This document shows positions 25,742-34,646 of a DNA stretch of 64,000 bases, piece by piece. Source of the stretch: a virus; IMG/VR virus record IMGVR_UViG_3300028557_002174, positions 1 through 64,000 of that record. The stretch is one strand, 5' to 3'. The notes below the pieces were generated by a model. The model was not told the DNA's origin, did no database searches, and saw only the letters and a list, made by a program, of their open reading frames with translations. Position 1 is the first letter of the stretch. Each line of letters starts with the position of its first letter. The translations under genes and the position numbers were made by a program.

Positions 25742-26122
25742 ATGAAAAAAGAACTCATTAAGGACCAAAAACTAAACACTCTGATTCAAAAAATAAACAG
25801 AAGAGGTGTTATGGTTAGTAACAGTCATGTCGATGGTAAACTTAAAATTAAAAAAGTTCGTAAGTACAAAACCGAATGGAGTTGGGCGCCTTTTTTTCAT
25901 GAGGTGGACATAATTTTTGAAGGTAAAATTTATGCTAGTGTGGGTAGTGGAAGTAATTGGTTAAGTAGTGAGATTCTTAGTCAAAATGGTATATCCAAGG
26001 TTAAACTGAATAAATTTTTTAGAAGGAGACTTGAAGATTCAGTAGAGTCATTTTGTGAGCTTGTTGGTTTGGATGTGAAATCGTATGGTACAATCAAAAT
26101 CAAAAATATTATTTGGAATTGA
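25742..26122 (+). CDS. Conserved-looking protein of unknown function
   Basis: 126 residues, basic, with a KKVRKYKTEWSWAPFFHEVD segment and a Gly/Ser loop (SVGSGSNWLSSE). No family recognised. It lies between the resolvase and primase genes, with its own promoter-like sequence just before it, so it may be a DNA-metabolism accessory or an early gene. The abutting promoter raises the possibility that an internal Met (residue 24) is used. Confidence 0.5.
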   Translation: MKKELIKDQKLNTLIQKINRRGVMVSNSHVDGKLKIKKVRKYKTEWSWAPFFHEVDIIFEGKIYASVGSGSNWLSSEILSQNGISKVKLNKFFRRRLEDSVESFCELVGLDVKSYGTIKIKNIIWN

Positions 26123-26143
26123 TAGTGAAGTTTACTATCTTTA
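26112..26143 (+). promoter_or_regulatory. Bacteroidota-type promoter (TTTG-N20-TATCTTTA)
   Basis: TTTG at 26112-26115 and TATCTTTA at 26136-26143, spacer 20 bp, the same spacing as the element at 25706. The primase ATG is 2 nt downstream (26145), with a second ATG at 26148. Confidence 0.55.
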
Positions 26144-26144
26144 A

Positions 26145-27059
26145 ATGATGACTCAAGAAAACGAGGTAATAGTAGAACTTCTCATTGACGTATTAGGTAA
26201 TGAGAAACAGCACTATGAGTCAAAGGGACAGATATCTTTTGACTGTCCCGTATGTGCCCAAGAAAAGGGTCTTGAGTCTGATGGTAAGGGTAACTTGGAA
26301 ATCAATTACATCCGAGGGGTTTACAAATGTTGGGCTTGTTCCGAAACTAACGGAACCCAAGGACCCCTCGGTAAGTTACTTGACCATTTTGGAACCAAAC
26401 AACAAAAGAAGACATACGAACTTATCCGTCCATCTGAAGAGTTTGTTAGAGAAAAACCAAAAGTATGGGCACGACTCCCTGAAGGTTATAAAAAGTTTGA
26501 AGACTCTAACATAAGGTTTATACCACACCGTGAGGCGATTACCTATCTTTATTCTCGTGGTATCACTGATGAGATAATTCAGAAATACGACATTGGATAT
26601 ACAGTTACCGGTGATTATGCCTACAGGATTATTGTTCCGTCATATGACATGGATGGCAAATTGAATTACTTTATTGCCAGGGCGTGGACACCAAAGAAAA
26701 TGAAATACAAAAACCCATCAGTTCCAAAAGATGAAATTATTTTTAACGAAAGTAGAATAGATTGGACAAAAGATGTGTATCTTTGTGAAGGTGTGTTTGA
26801 CGGTTTCTTTTTACCCAACCCAATCCCTATGCTAGGAAAGATGTTATCTGAGAATTTGTTTACCACCCTATATGAAAAGGTACAGGGTGATATTCATATT
26901 TGTTTGGATGGTGACGCTTGGGAGAACGCACTTAGAGTCTATCACAATTTAAATGGTGGACGCTTGTATAATAAAATTAAAATCCTTAAATTGCCGAAGG
27001 ATAAGGACGTATGTGACTTAAAAGGCAAGATTGACGAATACTACTACGAAATAAAATGA
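26145..27059 (+). CDS. DNA primase (zinc ribbon plus TOPRIM)
   Basis: 304 residues. A CHC2-like zinc ribbon at the N-terminus (FDCPVC ~33-36, YKCWAC ~61-64), then a primase core (YLYSRGITDEIIQKYDIGYT, YRIIVPSYDMDGKLNYFIAR), and a TOPRIM domain (VYLCEGVFDGFF ~213, DIHICLDGDAWENA ~255). It makes RNA primers for lagging-strand synthesis with a hexameric helicase, as T4 gp61 or DnaG do; the helicase is not in this window. It is shorter than DnaG (~600) because the helicase-interaction domain is missing. It overlaps the next gene by 4 nt. Confidence 0.85.
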   Translation: MMTQENEVIVELLIDVLGNEKQHYESKGQISFDCPVCAQEKGLESDGKGNLEINYIRGVYKCWACSETNGTQGPLGKLLDHFGTKQQKKTYELIRPSEEFVREKPKVWARLPEGYKKFEDSNIRFIPHREAITYLYSRGITDEIIQKYDIGYTVTGDYAYRIIVPSYDMDGKLNYFIARAWTPKKMKYKNPSVPKDEIIFNESRIDWTKDVYLCEGVFDGFFLPNPIPMLGKMLSENLFTTLYEKVQGDIHICLDGDAWENALRVYHNLNGGRLYNKIKILKLPKDKDVCDLKGKIDEYYYEIK

Positions 27060-27916
27060 TAAACCTAAACGAGACTGCGGAAGACATCCGTTTGATTATT
27101 GAGAAGAAACGAGAAGAATTTGGATTAGAGTTCTTTGAAGATGAACACAAATACTTGATGAAAGATTTGGATGGTAACGTCCGTGATAACTTCCCATCAG
27201 TATCAAAGGTGTTAAAGAAGTTTTATGATGAGTTCCCAACTGAAGAAGCTGCTTTGAAAAAGGCTGGTGGTGATTACATTGAATCCGAACGTTTGATGGA
27301 AGAGTGGAAACAACTTGGACTTGAATCCACCAACTTGGGAAGTAGAACTCACTTTCATTTGGAAACTGAGACCATCGCCCGAAATGGGGGTTATAAGGAA
27401 GTTCGTCAACCTGTTTTTGAATGTGACATTTTTGCTCAAGCGAAAAGTGACTCCATGATTCGTGCTGGTAAACATTACCTTGATTTGTCAGAACAACGAG
27501 GTTTGGTTTTGTTAGATACGGAAATGGTGTTGGGTCATCCTGAGTTGGGATATACAGGGCAACCTGACAAGGTATGGTTGACTACGAATGCTAAAGGTGA
27601 TGAGTTTGGTTTGTTGATTACGGATTGGAAGACAAATAAAGAAAAAAACTTTGAAACCAATAGGTTTACAAAATCAATGTATGCTCCGTTTGATTCATAC
27701 CCAAACAACGCATTGGGTCACTACTATCTTCAACTACCTTTTTACGGTAAGTTATTGGTTAAGATGTTGGAAGGGACAAAATATGAGAACATCAAACTAC
27801 TGGGATGTATTGTGGTATTACTCAAGGACGATGAGACCTATCAAGAGTTCCGAGTTCCAAAAGATATTATGTCAACGATTATGAACATGAATATGAAAAC
27901 AATACTTGGTAAGTAA
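27056..27916 (+). CDS. PD-(D/E)XK superfamily nuclease
   Basis: 286 residues. The C-terminal half holds the nuclease motif in order: LLDTEMVLGHPELGYTG (Glu ~154), GQPDKVWL (Asp ~169) and LLITDWKTNKEKN (D-W-K ~190), with a later QLPFYGKLL helix of the RecB/Cas4 kind. The N-terminal part (FEDEHKYLMKDLDG, FPSVSKVLKKF) is the usual start of phage RecB-like exonucleases. It overlaps the primase gene by 4 nt, and probably processes DNA ends in recombination or host DNA degradation. Confidence 0.75.
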   Translation: MINLNETAEDIRLIIEKKREEFGLEFFEDEHKYLMKDLDGNVRDNFPSVSKVLKKFYDEFPTEEAALKKAGGDYIESERLMEEWKQLGLESTNLGSRTHFHLETETIARNGGYKEVRQPVFECDIFAQAKSDSMIRAGKHYLDLSEQRGLVLLDTEMVLGHPELGYTGQPDKVWLTTNAKGDEFGLLITDWKTNKEKNFETNRFTKSMYAPFDSYPNNALGHYYLQLPFYGKLLVKMLEGTKYENIKLLGCIVVLLKDDETYQEFRVPKDIMSTIMNMNMKTILGK

Positions 27917-27951
27917 AAAAAAGTTTTGTATTTTTTATAAAAAATTAAGTT

Positions 27952-28824
27952 ATGTCTAAGAGAGATGAATTAAGACAACAATATGAGTCACAGATTGGGA
28001 AGGTGATGTTTAATAAGTTTTCCAATGCAGACTACACTCAAACCACAAAGTATTTGAGATACTTTTGTAGTATGTGGGTCAATAGAAAAAACGAAAATCT
28101 AAACTATGTTAGTAGAGAAATTATTGATACGGTAAAAGATTTTGAATTATACATTCATTTGATTGAAGAAAAAGATTTGTATCATGAAAAATATAAATCT
28201 TGGCAAACATTATTGTCTGTTGTTGAAACTGCTAGAAATAAAAAATTTGATTCTGAGTTCAATCGTGATGAACACATACGTATTCTCTATGAGGATAAGA
28301 ATTATTTGTTTTTGGAGCCTTTAACTAAAATAGGTTCTTTAAAATATGGTTCTAATACAAAGTGGTGTACTGCGGCAAAAACTGATAACTTTTCTTTTGT
28401 AAGATATTCTAAGAATGGTTTCTTAGCTTATCTAATTAGAAAGGGTGAGCAGAAGAATAGTAATTACAATAAATTGGCATTCTTTACCGAGGAAACTCAA
28501 AATGCTCTTGGTGGTACTGTCCAAATATACAATCAGATAGATAGTGCGATTGAAGACCATTTGGTTAACAAAAACGGGTGGGAATATGAAGACTTGTCTA
28601 AATTCATTTTTATATTTCGTGTGGAGGCTCTTAATAGGTTTCAATATCGTAAGGCTAAGAATAATGTTGACAAGAAAATTGGACTGATTAAAAATTTGGA
28701 TTTGGATGAACTTAAAAAAGATTTGAAAATTGTAACACGACACGATGGTGAGAACCAAGATAATGTTATTAATATGATTGAGCAAGTCATGAAACAAATG
28801 ATAACAAAAATTGAAAATTTCTAA
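27952..28824 (+). CDS. Phage protein with YGSNTKWCTA motif, function unknown
   Basis: 290 residues, helical ends around a central beta domain. The motif LKYGSNTKWCTAAK (~140) is shared with the 443-residue protein at 47172 (ETRWCTSAPG), so two members of this motif family are in the window; in both a beta-strand run (FLAYLIRKG, PLYVVYNPN) follows. I recall such WCTA proteins in many large phages without a known function. It may have a weak promoter in the 35-nt gap before it. Confidence 0.6.
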   Translation: MSKRDELRQQYESQIGKVMFNKFSNADYTQTTKYLRYFCSMWVNRKNENLNYVSREIIDTVKDFELYIHLIEEKDLYHEKYKSWQTLLSVVETARNKKFDSEFNRDEHIRILYEDKNYLFLEPLTKIGSLKYGSNTKWCTAAKTDNFSFVRYSKNGFLAYLIRKGEQKNSNYNKLAFFTEETQNALGGTVQIYNQIDSAIEDHLVNKNGWEYEDLSKFIFIFRVEALNRFQYRKAKNNVDKKIGLIKNLDLDELKKDLKIVTRHDGENQDNVINMIEQVMKQMITKIENF

Positions 28825-28828
28825 TAAT

Positions 28829-29035
28829 ATGGAACAAAAATTAACTATAAATCTAAAAACCGCTGAAACACTTAAATGTGAACAGTGTGAAAACACCACT
28901 TTTGTTGAAGCATTCCAATTCAAAAAAGTGTCTAAACTTATGACTGGTTCAATGAACGACGGAATTGTGCCGTTCCCAATCTATAAGTGTGACAGTTGTG
29001 GTCACATCAACTCAGAATTTGCAATGCCAGAATGA
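28829..29035 (+). CDS. Small zinc-ribbon protein
   Basis: 68 residues from the ATG at 28829, preferred over the in-frame ATG at 28811, which lies inside the previous gene. Two CxxC pairs (LKCEQCENTTF and YKCDSCGHINSEF) predict a zinc ribbon. It overlaps the nuclease gene that follows as ATGA. Role unknown; its place in the recombination operon suggests DNA or protein binding. Confidence 0.65.
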   Translation: MEQKLTINLKTAETLKCEQCENTTFVEAFQFKKVSKLMTGSMNDGIVPFPIYKCDSCGHINSEFAMPE

Positions 29036-29811
29036 TAAAAAGATTAATTCACTTTTCGGATTTACACGTGCGTCTATTTAAAGACCACGACTTGTATAAA
29101 CAAATCTTAACACAAGCTTTGAGTGAGTGGAAAGCTTTAAAACCTGACCGTATTGTTTTTACTGGTGATTTGGTACATTCAAAGAATCAAATGACACCTG
29201 AATTGGTAGAGTTTGTTGCTTGGATTTTAACCGAATGTGCATCAATTACTAAAACCATTCTAATTATTGGTAATCACGACTTCCTTGAAAATAACCAATC
29301 AAGGTTGGATGCTTTGTCTCCGATTATTGATTCACTTAAGAATGAAAACATTGTATACTATAAAAACAGAGGTTCTTACGAAGATGAGAACATTGAATGG
29401 GTGGTTTACTCGCTTATGGACCACAACATTAAACCTGAGATTCCTCAAACTGATAGGGTTAAGATTGGATTATTTCATGGACCTGTTATCGGGCTTTCAA
29501 CAGACATTGGTTACAAATTTGAAGATGGTTTTGAGGCTTCGAAGTTTGAAGGGTGTGATTTGGTACTCTGCGGTGATATTCACAAACGTCAAGTATTTGA
29601 TATCCCAGGGGGTAAGAAAGCATATATGATAGGTTCAACTGTACAACAAAATTTTGGGGAAAGTATTACAAAGCATGGTTATGGTGTTTATGACTTGGAA
29701 TCCGATGAATACACCTTCGTTGATTTGCCAAATCCAAAACCTTTTTTGTCATTCAAGATATCTTCTTACGAAGACTTAGAGACGGGTAAGGAAAAGTTAG
29801 CAAACGTCTAA
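29032..29811 (+). CDS. SbcD/Mre11-like recombination nuclease subunit (T4 gp47-like)
   Basis: 259 residues from the ATG at 29032 (an upstream in-frame start at 28996 lies inside the previous gene). All metallophosphoesterase motifs are present: HFSDLHVR (~8-14), VFTGDLVHSK (~43), IIGNHDFLE (~80), GLFHG (~145) and VLCGDIHKRQ (~180). With the Rad50-like protein at 31154 it would form the end-processing complex that T4 uses for recombination-dependent replication and host DNA breakdown. The three genes between the two subunits are unusual. The stop overlaps the next start as TAATG. Confidence 0.9.
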   Translation: MIKRLIHFSDLHVRLFKDHDLYKQILTQALSEWKALKPDRIVFTGDLVHSKNQMTPELVEFVAWILTECASITKTILIIGNHDFLENNQSRLDALSPIIDSLKNENIVYYKNRGSYEDENIEWVVYSLMDHNIKPEIPQTDRVKIGLFHGPVIGLSTDIGYKFEDGFEASKFEGCDLVLCGDIHKRQVFDIPGGKKAYMIGSTVQQNFGESITKHGYGVYDLESDEYTFVDLPNPKPFLSFKISSYEDLETGKEKLANV

Positions 29812-30632
29812 TGAGTTTTGGAGTACAGAAGGCAATAGTATTAACTAAGGAAGAGTTAAAAGACTTAGAATCCTTCTGTGCTTTAAACGGTTTGGATATT
29901 GATACTTTAATAAAGGATTCATTCAAACAAGGTTACCGTATTGAAAAGTATGGACTTTTGGGAAATATGGGTGGGATTCAAGAAAAATGGGTGGAAAAAG
30001 AGGTAATTCGTGAAAAACGGGTGGAAATACCTGTTGAGGTTATCAAAGAAGTGGTTAAGATTGAATACGTTGAGGTCCCCGTTGAAAAAGTTGTAACCGT
30101 TGAAAAATTGGTTGAGGTTATCAAAGAGGTTCCCGTTGACAAAGTAGTTATCAAGGAAATTATCAAAGAGGTTCCTGTCGAAAAAATTGTAACAATTTAC
30201 GACAACAGTAGTGAAAATGAACTGTTGTTAAAAATACAACAGTTGGAAAATGGAATGTCTAAAAAGGATAGTGAACTAGATGAACTTAGACGAAAATTTT
30301 CCACTAAAGAGGGTGAAATTACCGATAAAGAGCGAGAATTTTCCACTATAACCACAGAAAACGAAAATATTTTCCACTATAAAATGTCTAAGAAAGATGA
30401 AGAACTAGATGAACTTAGACATTCTTTAGACATTCTTAAACAAAAGACCGACAATCCCGATAACACAAATAAACTTCAAGAGACTCTACAAAAAATTAGG
30501 CAACAAGTAATTGATAGAGATGTTGAAATTTCTGAATTAAAAAGTAAAATTAACGAACTAAATAAGTTACAACAAGACCAAAAAGCCTTATATTTAAAAG
30601 GGTCCAACTTGGACAATAAACTTTATAAATAA
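29811..30632 (+). CDS. Coiled-coil protein with VEVPVEKVV repeats
   Basis: 273 residues. After an N-terminal helical domain (~60 residues) comes a run of about ten Glu/Val/Pro/Lys units of the type V(E/D)VPVEKVV and IKEVPV (~65-130), then a long coiled coil with an internal duplication (MSKKDSELDELRRKF and MSKKDEELDELRHSL). The EVPV run would form an extended stiff linker. It sits between the gp47-like and gp46-like genes. No known function; a scaffold or tether for the nuclease complex is speculation. Confidence 0.6.
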   Translation: MSFGVQKAIVLTKEELKDLESFCALNGLDIDTLIKDSFKQGYRIEKYGLLGNMGGIQEKWVEKEVIREKRVEIPVEVIKEVVKIEYVEVPVEKVVTVEKLVEVIKEVPVDKVVIKEIIKEVPVEKIVTIYDNSSENELLLKIQQLENGMSKKDSELDELRRKFSTKEGEITDKEREFSTITTENENIFHYKMSKKDEELDELRHSLDILKQKTDNPDNTNKLQETLQKIRQQVIDRDVEISELKSKINELNKLQQDQKALYLKGSNLDNKLYK

Positions 30633-30640
30633 AATAAATT

Positions 30641-30961
30641 ATGATAATATTCACTTGGATTATTTTAGCGTATGGACTGAGCCAAATTTTGGTTTACGGT
30701 TCTATCTTTGACACACAAAGACAATGGGTACACGCTTGGGCGGAACTTTCACCAATTTTGAAATTCATCTCAGGTTTGATTTCTTGTATGATGTGTACAT
30801 CAACATGGGTTGGATTCTTTTTGGGTCTAACTTTATTTTCACCTACAAGTTTCTTGTATGACACACCAACATGGATTTCATGGTTCTTTGACGGACTATT
30901 GGCATCGGGAGGTGTATGGGCGGTGAACTCAATTATTGAATGGTTTGAAAACGAAAAATAA
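30641..30961 (+). CDS. Small membrane protein
   Basis: 106 residues with three likely membrane segments (IIFTWIILAYGLSQILVYG, FISGLISCMMCTSTWVGFFL, WFFDGLLASGGVWAVNSII). A CMMC motif opens the second segment, as in small DUF1360-like phage membrane proteins, though the match is weak. It lies in the recombination operon and is followed after 2 nt by a small charged protein gene. Confidence 0.55.
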   Translation: MIIFTWIILAYGLSQILVYGSIFDTQRQWVHAWAELSPILKFISGLISCMMCTSTWVGFFLGLTLFSPTSFLYDTPTWISWFFDGLLASGGVWAVNSIIEWFENEK

Positions 30962-30963
30962 AA

Positions 30964-31149
30964 ATGGGAAAAAGAGAAAAAGAACACAGAAAAAAAGTTG
31001 CTGCTCGCAACCAAAAAATCAAAAGTGCTCAACACACCTATGAAAAACTTTACAATGAGAAATTGAAGAAGTATTTGGAGGACCTAAGAGAACAAGCTTC
31101 AACGGGTACGACAGAAGAAAACACAGGATTTGTAATGTCAGGACAATAA
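30964..31149 (+). CDS. Small charged helical protein
   Basis: 61 residues: a Lys/Arg-rich N-terminal helix (MGKREKEHRKKVAARNQKIK), an acidic-basic helix, and a Thr/Gly-rich tail. No family recognised. Tight spacing on both sides (2 and 4 nt) supports a real gene. Confidence 0.55.
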   Translation: MGKREKEHRKKVAARNQKIKSAQHTYEKLYNEKLKKYLEDLREQASTGTTEENTGFVMSGQ

Positions 31150-31153
31150 TGTT

Positions 31154-33526
31154 ATGGACTTATTTAATCCACCAATTAATTACGATTTAACTACTATGTC
31201 AGAAAAAATAAAATTAGAAGAATACGAAAATCCTTACATTCAGGTTGTTTGGGAAGACACGCCTGAAAACTTCACTCAAGAGAGAATTAAGAGTGTAAAA
31301 ACTTATTTTCAAAAGAAATACAATTCATTAAATGTTAATGTCATTACCAAGACAAAACAAACTGAAACAGGACAACAAACTGTGGATGTTTCATTTAACA
31401 TTATGGATAAGAACTATCAACGTGAGTTGATGAAATCTTTTTTGGAAAGTAAGGGTAGTGGTGATAAGTATGATGACATTGTAAAAATTGATGAGGCGGT
31501 TGAGAATAAGTTAATTCAACAGAATGTTGAGGTTACACCATTTCAAAAGTGGTATATTAAGAAGATTCACTTCTCTAACTTTTTGAGTTATGGTGACAAT
31601 CAAGTGTTGGACTTTGAGAAGTGTAACGGTATAACTGTTGTGGAATCAGACCCACCAAACTTTGGTGGTAAAACAGTTTTAACTGTGGACTTATTGATGT
31701 TTCTATTCTTTAACACCACCACTAAAACACAGAAGGCGGAAGAAATTTTCAATAGGTTCCGTGACTCTAATAAAGTACAGGTTAGGGGTGACATCGTTAT
31801 TGATGGCGATGAGTATGTGGTTTCTCGTACAATTGAAAGAAAGAAGTCTAAGTCTGGTGATTGGAATGTCAAAACCGAATTGGATTTCTTAAAAAAATTG
31901 GGGGATGGTTCTTACCAAAACTTTACAGGAGAACAAAGAAGAGAAACTGAGAAGTTTATTAAGAATTCTATTGGTGATATGGATGACTTCTTGATGACTA
32001 TTTTAACTACATCTACTAATTTGGAGGAACTCATTGATTCTAAACCAACTGCTCGTGGACAAGTCCTGAGTAGGTTTATGGGTCTTGAATTCTTGAAAAT
32101 AAAAGAAGAGACGGGTAAAGAAATCGTTTCTACCTTTACCAAAAGTATGATGTCTAATGTCTACAATACTGAGACATTAAAGGGTGATATTGATTTATTG
32201 AAAGAAAAAATCACCACCCTTAAACAGACTAATGTTGATGTTGAAAAGGAGATTGTTGATGTTACCGAAAGATTATCAACTGGTCAAGAATATAAAGACG
32301 GTTTGTTAAATGCGAAATACTCTGACATAGATAAAGAACTTTTAGGTTTAAACCCAATCAACATACAAAGTGAAATTTCAAACTCAGAAAGGGAATGTGA
32401 AAAAATTAAAACCCAAATCAATGGTGTTATAATTAAGGAACCCACATCATACTATCATGAGGACAAACATGATGAGATTAGAAATGAGATGAAAACCACA
32501 AACGGTGAACTTATTCTTGCTCAGAAAAAAGTTGAAGATATTGAAGAATTGGTTAAGAAGTTTGGAGATGGGATTCAGTGTGAGCACTGTGGAATCAAAT
32601 TGATGGAAGCCGCACTGACAAAGAAAAAGATTGATGAGTTGGGTGATTGTGAGAAGAAGGTTGACAAGTTATCAAAACAGTGGAAAGACCTTGATTTCAA
32701 AGAAAAGTCCTACACGCAACTCAAAAAAGACTTTGATGAGTATGAACGTAACAAACTCATTAAGGAAAAATTTGAGGTTGGATTGGAAGCAGAAAAACTT
32801 AAACTTGAGAAAAAACAAGATGTACTTAAAAGATACATTGAGTCTCAAGAAAAGATTAAGAAGAACCAAGAACTTGAGGCAAAGATTATTAAGGCTCAAT
32901 TACGTATTGATGAATTGATTAACCGAAAGAGAGAACTTGAAAGAGCCCAAATCAATAACAACAATGATATTAATTCAGCAACGGCCAAGATTCAAACAAA
33001 TTCTGAAATCATTGAAAAGATTAAAGTTGAATTTGAGAAGGAAAAGATTTATAAAATCTACTTGGAATTGTTTGGTAAGAACGGTATTTCAAAAATCATC
33101 ATGAAAACCATGATGCCATTGATTAATCAAGAACTTCAAAGATTGTTACAAGATTCTTGTTACTTTAACTTGGAGATTAGAATCAATGATAAGAATGAAG
33201 TGGAGTTCATCATGATTGACAATTCAACGGGTATTGAAAAGTTGATGTCATCAGGTTCAGGTTATGAAAGAACAATTGCGAGTATGGCACTTAGAGCCGT
33301 GTTGAGTAAGATATGTTCATTACCAAAACCAAATATCATTGTTTGGGATGAGGTGTTTGGAAAAATTTCAAACGATAACTTAGAATTAGTTGGAGAGTTC
33401 TTCACTAAGATTAAAGATTACTTTGAAAAGGTATTTGTAATCACACACAATCCTTTGGTTACGAACTGGGCTGACAATGTTGTTAGAATTAAAAAAGAAG
33501 AAAACGTATCAAGAGTCATACAATAA
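31154..33526 (+). CDS. SbcC/Rad50-like recombination ATPase subunit (T4 gp46-like)
   Basis: 790 residues. ABC-type ATPase split by a long coiled coil: IHFSNFLSYGDNQVLDFEK (~140), Walker A VVESDPPNFGGKTVL (~165-178; a GGKT version), a zinc-hook QCEHCGIKL (~475), signature LMSSGSGYERTIASMAL (~697) and Walker B NIIVWDEVF (~727) followed by ITHNPLV (D/H loop). The first ~135 residues are an added domain not found in T4 gp46 (560 residues). Works with the SbcD-like subunit at 29032. The stop overlaps the next ATG by 1 nt. Confidence 0.9.
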   Translation: MDLFNPPINYDLTTMSEKIKLEEYENPYIQVVWEDTPENFTQERIKSVKTYFQKKYNSLNVNVITKTKQTETGQQTVDVSFNIMDKNYQRELMKSFLESKGSGDKYDDIVKIDEAVENKLIQQNVEVTPFQKWYIKKIHFSNFLSYGDNQVLDFEKCNGITVVESDPPNFGGKTVLTVDLLMFLFFNTTTKTQKAEEIFNRFRDSNKVQVRGDIVIDGDEYVVSRTIERKKSKSGDWNVKTELDFLKKLGDGSYQNFTGEQRRETEKFIKNSIGDMDDFLMTILTTSTNLEELIDSKPTARGQVLSRFMGLEFLKIKEETGKEIVSTFTKSMMSNVYNTETLKGDIDLLKEKITTLKQTNVDVEKEIVDVTERLSTGQEYKDGLLNAKYSDIDKELLGLNPINIQSEISNSERECEKIKTQINGVIIKEPTSYYHEDKHDEIRNEMKTTNGELILAQKKVEDIEELVKKFGDGIQCEHCGIKLMEAALTKKKIDELGDCEKKVDKLSKQWKDLDFKEKSYTQLKKDFDEYERNKLIKEKFEVGLEAEKLKLEKKQDVLKRYIESQEKIKKNQELEAKIIKAQLRIDELINRKRELERAQINNNNDINSATAKIQTNSEIIEKIKVEFEKEKIYKIYLELFGKNGISKIIMKTMMPLINQELQRLLQDSCYFNLEIRINDKNEVEFIMIDNSTGIEKLMSSGSGYERTIASMALRAVLSKICSLPKPNIIVWDEVFGKISNDNLELVGEFFTKIKDYFEKVFVITHNPLVTNWADNVVRIKKEENVSRVIQ

Positions 33527-34053
33527 TGAAAGATTATACTGAGATTAAAGGGTGGTTTAATCACCTTAAGAGTTATGACTACCTAATAGAACAATGTCCT
33601 GAGGGTGGTACAATGGTTGAATTAGGTGCGTGGCTTGGTAAGTCATCATCTTATTTAGTTGACAAAGCCATTAATCGTAATGTAATCATTATTGACTCAT
33701 GGAAGGGTTCCCCTAATGAGTTAACCTCTACACATAAGTTGGCAACTGAAGTTGATATCTATGAAGTTTTTAAAAAAAACATGGGGGAAAGAACCTACAA
33801 ATCAATCAGAGGGTTGTCTTCAGAAGTTGTAAGTCAATTTGAAGATGAAAGTTTGGATGTCGTGTTCATTGACTTAACACACACTTACGAATCTGTTAAA
33901 GAAGATATCGGTTTGTGGTTACCAAAAGTTAAAAGGGGGGGAATACTATCAGGTCATGATTATGAGGATTCATGGCCTGGTGTTGTTAAAGCGGTAGACG
34001 AAATGTTACCCACACGAACAATCATGGAAAACTGTTGGATTTTTCGTAAATAA
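33526..34053 (+). CDS. Class I SAM-dependent methyltransferase
   Basis: 175 residues. Motif I is MVELGAWLGKSSSYL (~29-43), then IIIDSWKGS for the ribose-binding acidic residue, LDVVFIDLTHTYESVKEDI (~112), and RGGILSGHDYEDSWPGV. These follow the Methyltransf_24 family pattern (FIDGxHxYExVxxDI; GGxxxGHDY), where many members act on sugars or small molecules. It is transcriptionally joined to the gp46-like gene, far from the glycan cluster; substrate unknown. Confidence 0.8.
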   Translation: MKDYTEIKGWFNHLKSYDYLIEQCPEGGTMVELGAWLGKSSSYLVDKAINRNVIIIDSWKGSPNELTSTHKLATEVDIYEVFKKNMGERTYKSIRGLSSEVVSQFEDESLDVVFIDLTHTYESVKEDIGLWLPKVKRGGILSGHDYEDSWPGVVKAVDEMLPTRTIMENCWIFRK

Positions 34054-34054
34054 G

Positions 34055-34087
34055 TTTGGTTCTATTACCATTTTGGTATTACATTTG
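34055..34087 (+). promoter_or_regulatory. Bacteroidota-type promoter (TTTG-N21-TACATTTG)
   Basis: TTTG at 34055-34058 and TACATTTG at 34080-34087 with a 21-bp spacer, in the 52-nt gap before the gene at 34106 and upstream of the sigma factor. The expected start of transcription leaves a leader of about 14 nt. Confidence 0.65.
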
Positions 34088-34105
34088 TAGTAAATAAAAA
34101 GACAT

Positions 34106-34645
34106 ATGAATTATTTAATTACAATGTTGGGTGATTTCCAAGTCAATGATAGAGTTAGGGCGATTAATATTTGTCTCGCACCTATGGTTAGCTCAAAAAA
34201 GTTAAAACTTTCAAATACGAATACCTTTATCATATCACATTTTGAATCTGACTGGAATTTAAACAATATAACCAGTTATGTTAAAGATGTTTTGAATAAC
34301 CATGTTGATATGGTTATAGTTTCACCTTCGGAAAATGTTAGCGTACTTGTCAATAATGACTTTGCAAGTAACTTAACGGATTTAGAACAAGAGAATGAAA
34401 ACTCCAATGTTCAATCCGACACTGTTAAAATTCATAGTGATTTTGAAAAATTACAACAGGAGATTATTGACATGATGGAAGAGGATGATGATGACGATGA
34501 TGATGAGGATGAAATTAAAACAATTATTCAAAAGTCTAAAAAGAAAACATTATCTTTGGATGACTTATTGGATAAAATCACAGAATTTGGTTTTAACTCT
34601 TTAACTGAAAACGAAAAAAAATTACTACAAAAACTATCTAAATAA
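34106..34645 (+). CDS. Acidic protein with DUF6576-like C-terminal helix pair
   Basis: 179 residues. The N-terminal ~90 residues look like a small alpha/beta domain (MNYLITMLGDFQVNDRVRAI). An uninterrupted run of nine Asp follows at ~130. The end, LDDLLDKITEFGFNSLTENE, has the pattern LDxILDKIxxxGxxSLTxxEK found at the C-terminus of Bacteroidota rhomboid-type proteins and known as DUF6576. It starts after a clear promoter and ends 1 nt before the sigma factor gene, so it may be co-regulated with it, possibly as a partner or antagonist (speculative). Confidence 0.6.
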   Translation: MNYLITMLGDFQVNDRVRAINICLAPMVSSKKLKLSNTNTFIISHFESDWNLNNITSYVKDVLNNHVDMVIVSPSENVSVLVNNDFASNLTDLEQENENSNVQSDTVKIHSDFEKLQQEIIDMMEEDDDDDDDEDEIKTIIQKSKKKTLSLDDLLDKITEFGFNSLTENEKKLLQKLSK

Positions 34646-34646
34646 C

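Noticed and set aside
28432-28923. 163-codon minus-strand frame opposite the WCTA protein
   Set aside because: Antisense to a gene with clear motifs; composition (Ile/Leu/Phe-rich) is that of reverse-complemented AT-rich coding sequence, and it runs through two genes and their junction.
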